This document shows positions 7,767 through 16,475 of a stretch of DNA of 50,938 nucleotides, one piece after another; position 1 is the first letter of the stretch; each line of letters begins with the position of its first letter. Origin of the DNA: Actinomadura physcomitrii (GTDB lineage: Bacteria; Actinomycetota; Actinomycetes; Streptosporangiales; Streptosporangiaceae); contig NZ_WBMS02000062.1 of NCBI RefSeq assembly GCF_008923205.2, positions 1 through 50,938 of the forward strand, written 5' to 3'. A program made the translations under genes and the position numbers. Under the pieces are notes generated by a model. That model worked only from the letters and a program-made list of their open reading frames with translations, was not told where the DNA came from and did no database searches.

Positions 7767-9541
7767 CCGCAGTTGCCCCATCCGGCTGATGCGCTCGCGC
7801 CGGACGCGCCACCGGAGAAGCTGACGCAGATGCCGGGTGCATTCACGTACACCGGCCCGGCGTAGTACTTGAACGTGCCGCCGTCGTATGCGGGGTGGCC
7901 TCCGCTCTGCTTCTTCAACTGGACCCAAACACTGGTGCCCTTGCCGACGTTCGCGGTCTTCATCGTGACCGCGCAGTTCTTCTTGGTGCTGTTGCTGTAG
8001 AGCAGGTAGGCCCGCCCCCCATGGAATGAGATCGACCGCTGCACGTAATAGCCACCGCCAGAACCGACGTTGCAGACCTGCTGCGGTGTGTACGGGTTGC
8101 GCGTGGGCTTGGGTTTGGGCTTCGTCGTCGGCCGGGGCGACTTCTTCGCCGGCGCCTTGCTGGACGGCGCCTTGCTGGACGGTCCTCTGCTGGACGGTCG
8201 TCTGGTGGACGGTCTCGGCGCGGAGGGACGTCCACCCGAAGGGCCGGCCTTGGGTCCGGTGGTTCTGGATTCAGTCGGTTCGGGCGGGATTCCGGGCTTC
8301 GCCGGCCCCGGGTGCGGGGGAGTCGGGTCGAACGGGTTGGGGAAGATCGGGTCGATGGACGGTGCCGGTACCAGCGGCGGGGCCTTCTCGCCGCCCCCCG
8401 GCACGACCGGACGGTCTCCACCCTTCCCCGCCTTGCCCGGGTACTTGCCGACGATTCTGGCTCGGCCGTCGGATCCGATGACGCGAGCGTCCGGGCTGCC
8501 CGGTGCGTTGATGAACAGGTTGCCCTCCCGGACCTGCAACTCCAGGTCACCGCGTCCGGCCGGGATCGACTGCACACCGGTCTGCCGTCCGGCCGGGTCG
8601 TACACGTGGACCTGCCCGGTCTCCCTCACCGGCACGTACACCTTGCCCGCGAACGGTACGGCGGGCTCTTGGACCGGATCGCGCAACGGGAAGGACAGGA
8701 CTGGGCCGCTCTTGCCCACGTCGCCCAGCGTGACCACAGAGCCGGCTGCGGGGACGGTGATCGCGGCCAGCGCGCCATGTGTGCGCTCGGGCACCAGCGC
8801 GCCCGCCAGCGGTACCGGCGCGGTGACGCGGCGGGTGCCGCCGGGTGTCGCGACCACCAGGTCACGTCCGCCGCGGTCGACCACCAGCGCTCCCTGGTCC
8901 AGCACGCTCAGCCCGAGATCACGGCCGGGCTCAGCGACTTCGGTGGTGAGGGTGACCGCGGCACCCCGAGCAGAGACCGTCAGCGCCACGGCCGTGCCCT
9001 GCTGGGGCACTGCCACCCACAACCGTCCGGCGTCGTCGAACTCGCCACCGGCCAGCGGGCCCGGCAGCTGCAGCACCGGTCCGACCGGGCGAAGCGTGGC
9101 GGGGTCCAGCGCGCGCACGGAGCCCGAGGCGCGGTCGATCACCGCGGCGGCGGTGGCGGTCATCGCCAGGTGCGGGTCACCGCGCAGGCCGACGTCCAGC
9201 CGTCCTGACAACCCCAGGCCGCTCAGGTCGAGGGAGGACACCCGGCCGGTGTCCAGATCGTGAATGAGCAGATGCTCGTCGTTCTGGGTGACCTGCACCC
9301 GATGGCCGCGGGCGTCGGTCACGCCGCGGCGTTGCTCCACCTGGCCGCTGTCGGGATTGACGCGCGCCACCTCGCCTGCCGTCCGGCTCCACAACCAGGC
9401 ACTGCCATCGGACGCCTCGGTGGCGTGACCGATCTGGCCGCCGCCGAGCAGTGTCGCGGCAAGTGCCAGAGTGATGAGGGCGGCCGCGCCCCAGCCGCCG
9501 ATGCGCGCCCGGCCCTTCGGCGCGGGCTTTCCCAAACCCAT
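7763..9541 (-). CDS. exported beta-propeller-like protein with SapA-like C-terminal domain
   Basis: About 592 residues from the ATG at 9541, behind GAAGGGTG. One N-terminal TM or uncleaved signal helix (about 15-35) is followed by beta-propeller-like repeats (about 40-330, with ASGSVRALDPATL and GQVHVYDPAGRQ blade wording). A long Pro/Ser/Lys-rich linker (about 345-470) has repeated SSKAP units. The C-terminal ~110-residue domain resembles spore-associated protein SapA: it has paired Cys residues, the FKYYAGPVYV wording and an Ala-Gly-Trp-Gly-Asn-Cys-Gly ending. It is the first gene of the MoxR operon. I infer a membrane-tethered extracellular sensor or adhesin working with the MoxR/DUF58/transglutaminase-like set. 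Confidence 0.75.
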   Translation of the reverse strand: MGLGKPAPKGRARIGGWGAAALITLALAATLLGGGQIGHATEASDGSAWLWSRTAGEVARVNPDSGQVEQRRGVTDARGHRVQVTQNDEHLLIHDLDTGRVSSLDLSGLGLSGRLDVGLRGDPHLAMTATAAAVIDRASGSVRALDPATLRPVGPVLQLPGPLAGGEFDDAGRLWVAVPQQGTAVALTVSARGAAVTLTTEVAEPGRDLGLSVLDQGALVVDRGGRDLVVATPGGTRRVTAPVPLAGALVPERTHGALAAITVPAAGSVVTLGDVGKSGPVLSFPLRDPVQEPAVPFAGKVYVPVRETGQVHVYDPAGRQTGVQSIPAGRGDLELQVREGNLFINAPGSPDARVIGSDGRARIVGKYPGKAGKGGDRPVVPGGGEKAPPLVPAPSIDPIFPNPFDPTPPHPGPAKPGIPPEPTESRTTGPKAGPSGGRPSAPRPSTRRPSSRGPSSKAPSSKAPAKKSPRPTTKPKPKPTRNPYTPQQVCNVGSGGGYYVQRSISFHGGRAYLLYSNSTKKNCAVTMKTANVGKGTSVWVQLKKQSGGHPAYDGGTFKYYAGPVYVNAPGICVSFSGGASGASASAGWGNCG

Positions 9542-9741
9542 CAGAGGCACCCTTCGTCGTCCCCGCCATGCGGACCTTCTGGTACGGGGAACGACATCCG
9601 GACCAACCTCGGCCTCTGCAGCCTCCAGTTCCCGCTGCCGATCCAGCCCGCGCCACAGGTCTCCGTACCGACAGTCCGGAACGGCCTGCGATGTGCATCA
9701 CCGGACCTGCGGTGGGCGAAGCGCCGGCCCGGGAGGGTGAG

Positions 9742-10371
9742 TCAGCGGTGACGGACCAGAGGCAGGAAGACCTGGTCGACGATCTCGATGAGGGCCTGGT
9801 CGGAGATGGGGGCGGTGCCGCCGCCCATCAGGTACTCGTTGCGGAGCAGGGCGATGGGGAGCGTGGCGATGCGGGGGACGAGGGCTTCCTGACGTGCCTC
9901 ACCGCGGGCGACCGCTCGCGCCAGGATGGCCAGCATCACGCCCGGCTCCCCTTCGGCGAGTTCGTCGCGTATGCCGGCCAACAGTCCGGGGTCGCGGCGC
10001 GCGTCCATCATCAGCCCGCGGAGGATCTCGGTCCCTGCAGAGGAACTCATCCGGGCAGCGGTTGACCGGAGCAGCTCCAATACGTCGGAGCGGAGTTCCC
10101 CGGTGTCAGGTGGGCTTTGCGGACGGCCGACCATCTGCTTGTAGGCGGCGAAGGCGAGTGCCGTGCGGCTGGGCCAGCGCCTGTAGATCACCGTCTTGTT
10201 CGTGCCGGCGCGGGCGGCGACCCGGTCCATCGTGAAGCCGCCGTAGCCCCGCTCGGTCAACTCCTCGATGGCGGCCTGCAGGACGGCGCTGTCGATTTCC
10301 GCGGCACGGCGCCGTGGACGCCGTGCCGGGCCGTCGGCCTTCTCCACCGGGAGCACGTCCTCCGCTCGCAT
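9742..10371 (-). CDS. TetR family transcriptional regulator
   Basis: 209 residues from the ATG at 10371, chosen because GGAGG lies seven bases upstream; a longer frame reaches 10422 without one. The N-terminal TetR helix-turn-helix is clear (about 25-70: GGFTMDRVAARAG, NKTVIYRRWPSR). An all-helical ligand-binding domain of the TetR_C type follows. The gene is divergent from the small membrane protein and serine hydrolase pair, and two perfect palindromes lie in the shared promoter region. Autoregulation plus control of that pair is the likely role. The ligand is unknown. Confidence 0.92.
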   Translation of the reverse strand: MRAEDVLPVEKADGPARRPRRRAAEIDSAVLQAAIEELTERGYGGFTMDRVAARAGTNKTVIYRRWPSRTALAFAAYKQMVGRPQSPPDTGELRSDVLELLRSTAARMSSSAGTEILRGLMMDARRDPGLLAGIRDELAEGEPGVMLAILARAVARGEARQEALVPRIATLPIALLRNEYLMGGGTAPISDQALIEIVDQVFLPLVRHR

Positions 10372-10429
10372 CGATGCCCCTCCGATCAGCTCGCCATCGG
10401 TTTGCGGGGTGCTGGAGGGCACATTCTAG

Positions 10430-10443
10430 CTTGATCAATCAAG
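10430..10443. promoter_or_regulatory. 14-bp palindrome in the TetR/serine hydrolase promoter region
   Basis: CTTGAT-CA-ATCAAG is an exact inverted repeat with 6-base arms. It lies 59 bases upstream of the TetR start and 61 bases upstream of the small membrane-protein start. It contains TTGATC, a possible -35 element for the rightward promoter, with TACCTT (10454-10459) as a weak -10. It is a candidate TetR operator. Confidence 0.5.
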
Positions 10444-10464
10444 AGACTGCGAGTACCTTATGAG

Positions 10465-10479
10465 GGTACTAATAGTACC
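10465..10479. promoter_or_regulatory. 15-bp palindrome, candidate TetR operator
   Basis: GGTACTA-A-TAGTACC is an exact inverted repeat with 7-base arms and one central base. A related half-matching repeat, GTACC with GGTAC seven bases apart, overlaps its left side (10453-10469). It sits just downstream of the possible -10 of the rightward promoter, a position suited to repression by the divergently encoded TetR protein. Confidence 0.6.
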
Positions 10480-10503
10480 TACAAAGGATGACAGGAGGAG
10501 ATC

Positions 10504-10659
10504 ATGTGCATCCGGTTGGCTCTCGCCGGCATGGCGTTCATCGTCCTGGGCGTGCTCGACCTCGGCGGCCTCAGGGAGTTCGTGATCGTGGCCGGCACTG
10601 TGGCTCTGCTCGGCTCTAGTATCGGCTGGCTCCTCGCCCGACGCGGCTGGACATCGTGA
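10504..10659 (+). CDS. 51-residue membrane peptide coupled to the serine hydrolase gene
   Basis: The ATG at 10504 follows AGGAGG with ideal spacing, and the frame runs 51 codons to TGA at 10657-10659. The product begins MCIRLALAGMAFIVLG and has two hydrophobic helices (about residues 4-18 and 27-45) ending in LLARRGWTS. The downstream serine hydrolase starts with a GTG at 10656 that overlaps this stop (GTGA), so its translation probably depends on this ORF. Function is unknown; it may be a small membrane subunit or serve mainly for coupling. Confidence 0.7.
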   Translation: MCIRLALAGMAFIVLGVLDLGGLREFVIVAGTVALLGSSIGWLLARRGWTS

Positions 10660-12719
10660 AGGGCGCACTCCTGCGCGCCGTCCTGTCCGGCCTGACGTCC
10701 GAAGGCGTTGCCTCAGCCGGGCCGCCGCGCGCAGAGACTCAGGCAGTGCACAGGACAGGTACTCATAGTGTCCAGGCCGACGAGCGTGGGGGAGGGGCGG
10801 CGAAGCGGCCGAGGTTCCTCGTCCGGTGGACGGCCCTGCCGCTCGCGCTCGGCATGGCCCTGGGCCCACTCACCCCGGCGGCTGCGTCCCCGCCCTCCCC
10901 GCCCTCCGCGCCGGACATGCGGAACGTCGGCTCGCTGGTCGACGCGATCGTGCCGAATCAACTCGCCGAGGAGAAGATCCCCGGAGCGGCCGTCACCGTC
11001 GTCGCGGGCGGCAGGACGGTGTTCAGCAAGGGATATGGGCTCGCCGACGTCGGCCGGCGCATGCCGGTGAGCGCCGAGCGCACCGAGTTCTTCACCGGCT
11101 CGCTGGCCAAGACCATCACCGCCAACGCGGTGCTGAAGCTGGCTGGAGAGGGGCGGATCGACCTGGACGCCGACGTCAACACCTATCTGCGCCGCTTCAA
11201 GGTCACCGAAGCTCCGGGCCGCCCGGTCCGGGTCCGCGATCTCCTCACCCACACCGCGGGGTTCGAGGACGATGTGCTCGGCCGGTCCTGGGGAGACCCG
11301 GACGACGTCCCGCGGCTGGCCGATCTCGCCGAAGACCGGCCGGACCGGGTGCGCCCGCCCGGCACGCTGGTCGCCTACGACAACTACGCCTACACGCTCG
11401 CCGGATACCTCGTGGAAGTGGTCTCCGGCCAGCCGTTCGACCAGTACGTGCAGCGCGAGCTCCTGGCCCCGCTGGGCATGAGCGGCACTACGTTCGCACT
11501 GCGGCGCCCGCCCGCGATCGACGCCGCGCTCGCCAAGGGCTACCGTCCCGACGGCGACGGGTTCACCGCCTACCGGCGCTACTACGGCGCCGCACCGTCC
11601 GGCGTCGGACCGGTCACCACCGCGGCGGACATGGGCCGATACATGATCGCCCAGCTGCGCCATGACCCGCTGCTCGGGAAGGACGCGGCCGTGCGTATGC
11701 AGGCCAGGCAATACGCCCAGGACCCCCGGCTGCCCGGCATGGGCTACGGGCTGGAGGAATGGCCGCGCAACGGCCGCCGGCGGCTCGTCAAGGGTGGAGA
11801 CGTCACCGGCTTCCATCAGATCATGGCGCTGCTGCCGGACGACGGAGTGGGCATCTACGTCGTCTACAACGGCGAGGGCACGTCGATGGGGAAGGGGACC
11901 GTCCTCGCCGAACGCCTCGTCGACCGCCTCGTCGACCGCTACTTCCCGGCACGGCGACCCGCGCCGTCCCGGCCCATCGGGGCAGACGCCTCGAAGTACG
12001 CAGGCACGTACGTGCCGAGCCGGAGACGCGGCGACCTGCTGCGTTTCAGCACGTTGTTCAATCCGGTGACCGTCGAGGCGACCGGCGACGGGACGCTGCA
12101 CACCACCGGGCTGTCACCCGATCCCGACAAGCCCGAGCAGGACTGGACGCAGATCGGCCCCGGCCTGTTCGCCGAGCGCGGCGGCCAGGAACGCATCGCC
12201 TTCGACGGGCACGGCCGGTTGGCCGGCGGCCACACCGAGGAGGCATCCGCCTTCGAACGCCGTGACGGGCTCTCCTCACCGGTGCTGCATCAGGTCCTGG
12301 TGTACGCCGGGCTGACCGCCTTCCTGCTGTCGTTCGCGGGCGTTCCAATCGCCGCGCTCGTCCGGCGGCTGCGGAAGCGCCGCGCCGACCATCCGTCCGC
12401 ATGGTGGCTGGCCTGGCTGACCAGCGCCCTCGTGCTGGTCTTCGTGGCCGTCCTCGCCTGGCTGTTCATCGTCGACTCCAACAACGCAGGAGACGTGATC
12501 TTCCTCGGCTCACCGCTGCTGACGGGGGGCCTGCTCGCATCCTCGTCGGCCTTCGTTCTCACGGCCGGACTGGCCATCTGCAGCATCATCGCCTGGCTGC
12601 GCCGCTGGTGGTGCCTGCCCAGCCGCATCGCCTACACCGCCCATACCTTGTGCGCCGCGTCGTTCATGACGGTCGCGTACATCTACCACCTGGTCGGAGG
12701 CGTATTCGCCGCGTCCTGA
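10656..12719 (+). CDS. serine hydrolase of the beta-lactamase (class C) family, membrane-anchored
   Basis: 687 residues from the GTG at 10656. A hydrophobic signal or anchor lies near residues 56-77 (LPLALGMALGPLTPAAA). The hydrolase domain (about 88-430) has the nucleophile motif Ser149-Leu-Ala-Lys152 (TGSLAKT), the Tyr241-Asp-Asn243 motif, and KGGD (379-382) where the HTG/KTG-type motif is expected. Four TM helices follow at about 550-685. Such proteins act outside the membrane as penicillin-binding-like peptidases, esterases or D-amino acid hydrolases; the substrate cannot be read here. It is coupled to the upstream 51-residue peptide and probably controlled by the divergent TetR protein. 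Later start codons nearer the signal helix are possible. Confidence 0.9.
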   Translation: MKGALLRAVLSGLTSEGVASAGPPRAETQAVHRTGTHSVQADERGGGAAKRPRFLVRWTALPLALGMALGPLTPAAASPPSPPSAPDMRNVGSLVDAIVPNQLAEEKIPGAAVTVVAGGRTVFSKGYGLADVGRRMPVSAERTEFFTGSLAKTITANAVLKLAGEGRIDLDADVNTYLRRFKVTEAPGRPVRVRDLLTHTAGFEDDVLGRSWGDPDDVPRLADLAEDRPDRVRPPGTLVAYDNYAYTLAGYLVEVVSGQPFDQYVQRELLAPLGMSGTTFALRRPPAIDAALAKGYRPDGDGFTAYRRYYGAAPSGVGPVTTAADMGRYMIAQLRHDPLLGKDAAVRMQARQYAQDPRLPGMGYGLEEWPRNGRRRLVKGGDVTGFHQIMALLPDDGVGIYVVYNGEGTSMGKGTVLAERLVDRLVDRYFPARRPAPSRPIGADASKYAGTYVPSRRRGDLLRFSTLFNPVTVEATGDGTLHTTGLSPDPDKPEQDWTQIGPGLFAERGGQERIAFDGHGRLAGGHTEEASAFERRDGLSSPVLHQVLVYAGLTAFLLSFAGVPIAALVRRLRKRRADHPSAWWLAWLTSALVLVFVAVLAWLFIVDSNNAGDVIFLGSPLLTGGLLASSSAFVLTAGLAICSIIAWLRRWWCLPSRIAYTAHTLCAASFMTVAYIYHLVGGVFAAS

Positions 12720-13218
12720 CTTCGACGTGGGTGAACGCGTCCCACTGAAACCGCAGGCGGGCCGCTGCTGATCGACCCGCATCGCACAGACAATCGAGCA
12801 TCCACACGGCGAACTCCCTCCAGAAGCGGACCAGGGTGGCCGTGATGCCCTTCCCCCGGACGGTAGGCGGCACAAGACGCTTACCTACAAGACGTTGGAT
12901 GGAGGGCAAGTCTCCTGAGCGGATTCCGCACCCAGAGGTTGGTCGTCCGCTTCCGATGCCGGAAGGACCGTGGTGTGAGCCGACCGCTACGTCCTATGGA
13001 CCGAACTCCTCCCGCTCCCACGAGAGATGCAACAAGGGGACCCAGAGAAGAAGCTGCGCGGTGTGGCAACAGACGTCACGTTCTGTACCGCACAGCGGGC
13101 GTGCGCCTGACGGCCACCCAGAGCGGCTGCGGTGCGCGGTCGACGCAGCCCAGCACCCATGAACCACTCCCGGATACCTAGAGTGTTCGACGGCAAGGTC
13201 AGCCGAAGGAGATACCTG
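12720..13218. other. 499-base region with no convincing gene
   Basis: The only notable frame is on the minus strand (about 12664-12909, with wording such as TATLVRFWREFAVWMLDCLCD). It overlaps the serine hydrolase end and lacks codon bias and a binding site, so it looks like a decayed gene at best. An AAGGAG at about 13206 belongs to the next gene. I see no RNA gene or terminator hairpin. Confidence 0.4.
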
Positions 13219-13725
13219 ATGCGCATACCGCGATTCCCAGAGGCCGCCGCTACGGGCACGGTCACCATTGGGGCGACGCCGGACGAGGTCTACCGCGTCA
13301 TCAGCGATCCGCCGTCCATGGCCCTCCTCGCCGAGGAGACCCACAGCGCCCGCTGGCTGGACGGCGCCACAGGGCCCGCCGTCGGGGCCCGCTTCCGCGG
13401 CTACAACCGCAACGGGCTGCGTCGCTGGTCCACCACCTGCAGCATCACGGACGCCGACCCGGGCCGACGCTTCGCCTACGAGGTGGCGGCGCCGTTCAAC
13501 ATCCCCATCTCGCGCTGGCAGTACGACATCGAGCCCACGGCGGACGGCTGCAGGGTCACCGAGACCAACTGGCTGCGCGTGCCGACCTGGTTCCTGCCGT
13601 TCGGCATCCTGATCACCGGCGTCGCCGACCGTGCCAGCACCAACGACGCCAACATCGCCGCCACACTGCGGAGCCTCAAGGCGCACCTGGAGACGACCCC
13701 CGACCTCCACACCGACAGGCGCTAG
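13219..13725 (+). CDS. SRPBCC (polyketide cyclase/dehydrase-like) family protein
   Basis: 168 residues from the ATG at 13219, behind GAAGGAG; a longer frame from 13132 has no binding site. The product shows the START-like helix-grip pattern: an N-terminal strand (ATGTVTIGATPDEVYRVIS), a central run of strands with WLDGATG and GARFRGYN, and a long C-terminal helix (NIAATLRSLKAHLE). Proteins of this type bind small hydrophobic ligands; enzymatic members act in polyketide cyclisation, but many are only ligand binders. It stands alone between two degraded regions, so context gives no substrate. Confidence 0.85.
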   Translation: MRIPRFPEAAATGTVTIGATPDEVYRVISDPPSMALLAEETHSARWLDGATGPAVGARFRGYNRNGLRRWSTTCSITDADPGRRFAYEVAAPFNIPISRWQYDIEPTADGCRVTETNWLRVPTWFLPFGILITGVADRASTNDANIAATLRSLKAHLETTPDLHTDRR

Positions 13726-13865
13726 GCATACACCGTCTGTTCTGTGGCGTTCGCCCGATGGCTCATCCGGGGCTCGCATGCAGGCTGACGGCATAGCCCG
13801 GGTCGAGATTGACCAGCTCACGGGGTTACCGGCGCCGTACACGCGGATCCGGTTGGCCCGCAGCT

Positions 13866-14620
13866 AGGGCCTGTTTCGAAGTCGGTCGAGTGCCGGCGTG
13901 TTGTGAGCCGGACGCAGCGAGGTCTCTGGTAGGTGGTTCGTCTCTGGTAGGTGGTTCATCGACCAAGAAGAACCTGAAACCGGAGACCTCGTGGCCGGCG
14001 TAGTGGTGACGAGGCGGTTCGACCAGATCGACGCGCAATGGGCGATCCTGGGGCCGCTGCTACTCGTTGCCCGGCGGTCGGGTCGGCCGTCGAAGTGGAC
14101 TAAACGGCAGCTCATCGATGGGCTCCGCTGGCGGGTGCGGACCGGCTCGCCGTGGCGGGACGTGCCCGCCTGCTACGGCTCCTGGCAGGCGGTCTACGGG
14201 TTCGGCCGCGGGCAGTGCAATGGCGTTTGGGCGCGCATCCTGGCCGGACTGCAGACACCCGCGCGGAGGCGGTCGGGCTGACCGGGTGGGATGTCAGCGT
14301 CGACTCCACCATCATGCGGGCGCACCAGCACGCCGCCGGGGGCCCGCCGGCGCGGTGACCTGCTGCGTGAACACCGGGCGGTGTGGCGTCCGAGCCGGAT
14401 GATCACTCGCTGGGACGCTCCCGCGGCGGCGCTGTGCGGCGACTGGGCGTCCTTCAACCCGTTCGAACGGCTCGCGGGACTGCGGCTTGTCGACCAAGGT
14501 GGACCTGGCCTGCGAGCAGGGGCAGAGTTGGACGGGCTCGTCGCGCCTCGGGGTCACGTCCTCTCTGGTCATGTGAAGCTTCTGGGACGGCAGGCAGCGC
14601 CTCCAGGGCGGGGGCGAGAC
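13866..14620 (+). mobile_element. decayed IS5-family insertion sequence
   Basis: The left end GGGCCTGTTTCGAAGTCGG (13866-13884) looks like a terminal inverted repeat. The transposase starts near 13991. It is recognisable as IS5-type (DAQWAILGPLL, GRPSKWTKRQLIDGLRWRVR, GSPWRDVPACYGSW), then stops at 14279-14281. The next piece (GWDVSVDSTIMRAHQHA) is in another frame, and LGRSRGG and KVDLACEQGQ-like pieces appear further on, split by about 50 extra bases. At least two frameshifts plus an internal insertion rule out a working enzyme. No matching right end was found. Confidence 0.8.
13923..13957. repeat. 17-bp direct repeat, two copies
   Basis: TCTCTGGTAGGTGGTTC occurs at 13923-13939 and again at 13941-13957, one base apart. 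It lies between the putative left end of the IS5-type element and its transposase start. It looks like a local slippage duplication in the element's leader. Confidence 0.8.
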
Positions 14621-14825
14621 CGGGCACGGAACTGGGAGTAACAGAAGGCGGCCATACAATCCGTTCTGGCCTCTAAAGTGGCCATCGTGCCATTAGAAAA
14701 CTGTGGACGGAGCCCTAGAGAAAGCCGCCACTGCAAGATTCTTCAATGACCATTGTGTCGACCCGCCGCGATGGTACTGCGCCAGCCGGACCAGGCGGTG
14801 ACGCAGGCCCGCCGGGCCCTAGGAG

Positions 14826-15029
14826 TCAGCGGTCGTCTGCAGAGGTGACCGTGTGCGTAATGGTCAGCCGGTCGGCCTGCTCACCGGCCAGTTCCCGGAG
14901 CTCGTCCTCCAAATGCAGCGCGCAGCGCGCTGCCCCCGCCTCTGTGAGATGTCCGTGCCTGCACTCGCGCCTGTAAGTCTTCATCTCGTCCAAGACTGTG
15001 GTGACGGCGATCACAGTTGCGGTGTACAC
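14826..15029 (-). CDS. small hypothetical protein
   Basis: 67 residues from the GTG at 15029, which follows AGGAGAG with good spacing. The N-terminus is hydrophobic to about residue 13 (YTATVIAVTTVL). The middle, CRHGHLTEAGAARCALH, has two Cys and several His residues, and the C-terminus is acidic and helical (LEDELRELAGEQADRL). The Cys/His spacing could allow metal binding, but no known zinc-finger pattern is complete. No family is recognised. Neighbours are the decayed IS element and a lipoprotein gene, so context does not help. Confidence 0.5.
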   Translation of the reverse strand: MYTATVIAVTTVLDEMKTYRRECRHGHLTEAGAARCALHLEDELRELAGEQADRLTITHTVTSADDR

Positions 15030-15142
15030 GACGCTCTCCTAGCCGGATTTCCTGTCCTATGTCCATATGAGACTGTCCTGGACATCGGCGCTCCGACAGC
15101 ACGAGATAGGTTGGTGTAGCGAGTGGGTCCAGATGCCTCTCG

Positions 15143-16078
15143 TTACCGGCGCTCTGGCTGCCAGGTCATCTGGGGGATGCCGACCCTGGTGGGACGGGGG
15201 CGGCTCTGCACTGGGCCATCGAACGAGTATTCGACCCTGTGCATGGTCCATTTGCCGTCGCCGCTCGCCTGAGTCTCCGAGTATACGGGCAGCCGAGTCT
15301 GAGGATCGATATAGCGGACGATGCGCAAGGCGTCCACTTCCCTGCCTATGAGGTTGTACGGGTGGGTATCAGCCTTGAGTTCGGTGTACTTGAAGGCGTC
15401 CAGGTACATGCCTGCGCCGATGGGGTTCCCACTCCCGACGACTTGAGGCGTCACCTGGATCTCAAGGCGCACGTATTGTTTACCTGCCCGCTCCACCATG
15501 CTTTTCCCGCGGGCGTTGATCAAGCCTTTGCAGTCAGCGAGGTGTCCGACGAAGATATCGGCCTGCTCGGGGGTCAACCCGCCAACACCGAGTCCGTCGT
15601 TGAGCCATACCTGATCAGTAAGGGACGGGCACCGGTCACTCTCCTGCGTCCAGCGGCCCACACTCGACCAGAACCAATCCTGGTATCTGCCCTGGCACCA
15701 GTTCGCCCATGCGACGCTGGCCTTGCCGTTCTCCACCGTGACCTCTGACTTCTCCAGGCGGACGTCCTTGGTCCGGTAATCGACCCCCGAGATCACCGCC
15801 TCCCGGCTGCCGCCGGGATAGGCCTGCCGCTCCAAGTAGTATTCCTGCACCAGGTTGATGGACGGCTGCAGCGCCTGCCGACGCAGCGAGTCCAGATAGA
15901 GCCCACGCGCATCGGTGGTCGCGATGGCAGGTGCCCCATTCGCATTCACCCTGGCCGACGGCGAGTTACCAGCCGGCCGCGAGCCTCCTTCCTGATCGCC
16001 CGCCTTTCCGTGGATCACACCGCAACCGCAGATCACTGCCAGCAGAGTTGCCACCAGACCGTGTCGAAAAATACGCAT
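15143..16078 (-). CDS. putative lipoprotein of unknown function
   Basis: 311 residues from the ATG at 16078, preceded by GAGGTG; a GTG six bases further upstream is the alternative. The N-terminus has basic residues, a hydrophobic run (GLVATLLAVICG) and Cys within VICGCG, a plausible though imperfect lipobox. A low-complexity Ser/Gly/Asn stretch leads to a soluble domain of about 260 residues with several Trp-rich segments (WANWCQGRYQDWFW) and about three further Cys residues. It is divergent from the MFS gene at 16476. I do not recognise the domain. An NTF2-like or secreted-enzyme fold is conceivable but cannot be supported. Confidence 0.75.
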   Translation of the reverse strand: MRIFRHGLVATLLAVICGCGVIHGKAGDQEGGSRPAGNSPSARVNANGAPAIATTDARGLYLDSLRRQALQPSINLVQEYYLERQAYPGGSREAVISGVDYRTKDVRLEKSEVTVENGKASVAWANWCQGRYQDWFWSSVGRWTQESDRCPSLTDQVWLNDGLGVGGLTPEQADIFVGHLADCKGLINARGKSMVERAGKQYVRLEIQVTPQVVGSGNPIGAGMYLDAFKYTELKADTHPYNLIGREVDALRIVRYIDPQTRLPVYSETQASGDGKWTMHRVEYSFDGPVQSRPRPTRVGIPQMTWQPERR

Positions 16079-16266
16079 CGGCACACCTCATCGTTCCGGC
16101 CGAGACACCGGCCACCGGTTTGACCAGCCTGGATTACCGTCCGTCGGCCTCGCGCGGCCGCAATCATCCCGGGCGCCGGATGTCGCCGCTTGCGATGTCG
16201 CTCACCCGGCGGACGGTCCTAGATGGCCCTTGGTGCAAACCAAGACAGCACAGATTGGAGGCAGTC

Positions 16267-16290
16267 ATGCGTGACAGCGGCTGGGGCTGA
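16267..16290 (+). promoter_or_regulatory. 7-codon upstream ORF (leader peptide candidate) before the MFS exporter
   Basis: ATG at 16267 follows GGAGG with a five-base spacer and encodes MRDSGWG before TGA. It is too short for a protein but has one of the best ribosome binding sites in this part of the window. Together with the strong hairpin at 16383-16416, it resembles the leader of an attenuation-controlled resistance gene. Confidence 0.45.
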
Positions 16291-16382
16291 CGAGCCGACC
16301 AGAAGACCGATCCTTCATGAAGCGGCGGCAGGCCGGGTTCGGCTGAGCTCGCACCCCTGAGAAGGTCGCCTCCGCGGATGGG

Positions 16383-16416
16383 GCGCGCGGATGCCGGGTT
16401 CCGCGCATCCGCGCGC
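16383..16416 (+). promoter_or_regulatory. 12-bp stem hairpin in the leader of the MFS gene
   Basis: GCGCGCGGATGC (16383-16394) and its exact complement GCATCCGCGCGC (16405-16416) flank a ten-base loop. It lies about 90 bases after the 7-codon ORF and 60 bases before the MFS start, with no U-run behind it. It could act as an attenuator or roadblock structure. Confidence 0.55.
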
Positions 16417-16475
16417 TCACAGATGGGTGTGAGAAGTACTCCGAGAAAGCTGAGCTCATCAAGGCGTGGGGGACC

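Noticed and set aside
10713..12101. Minus-strand frame of 462 codons
   Set aside because: Antisense to the serine hydrolase gene with SxxK and YxN motifs; no domain in the shadow product.
12664..12909. Minus-strand 81-codon frame
   Set aside because: Some protein-like wording but it overlaps the serine hydrolase end and has no start signal; at most a decayed gene.
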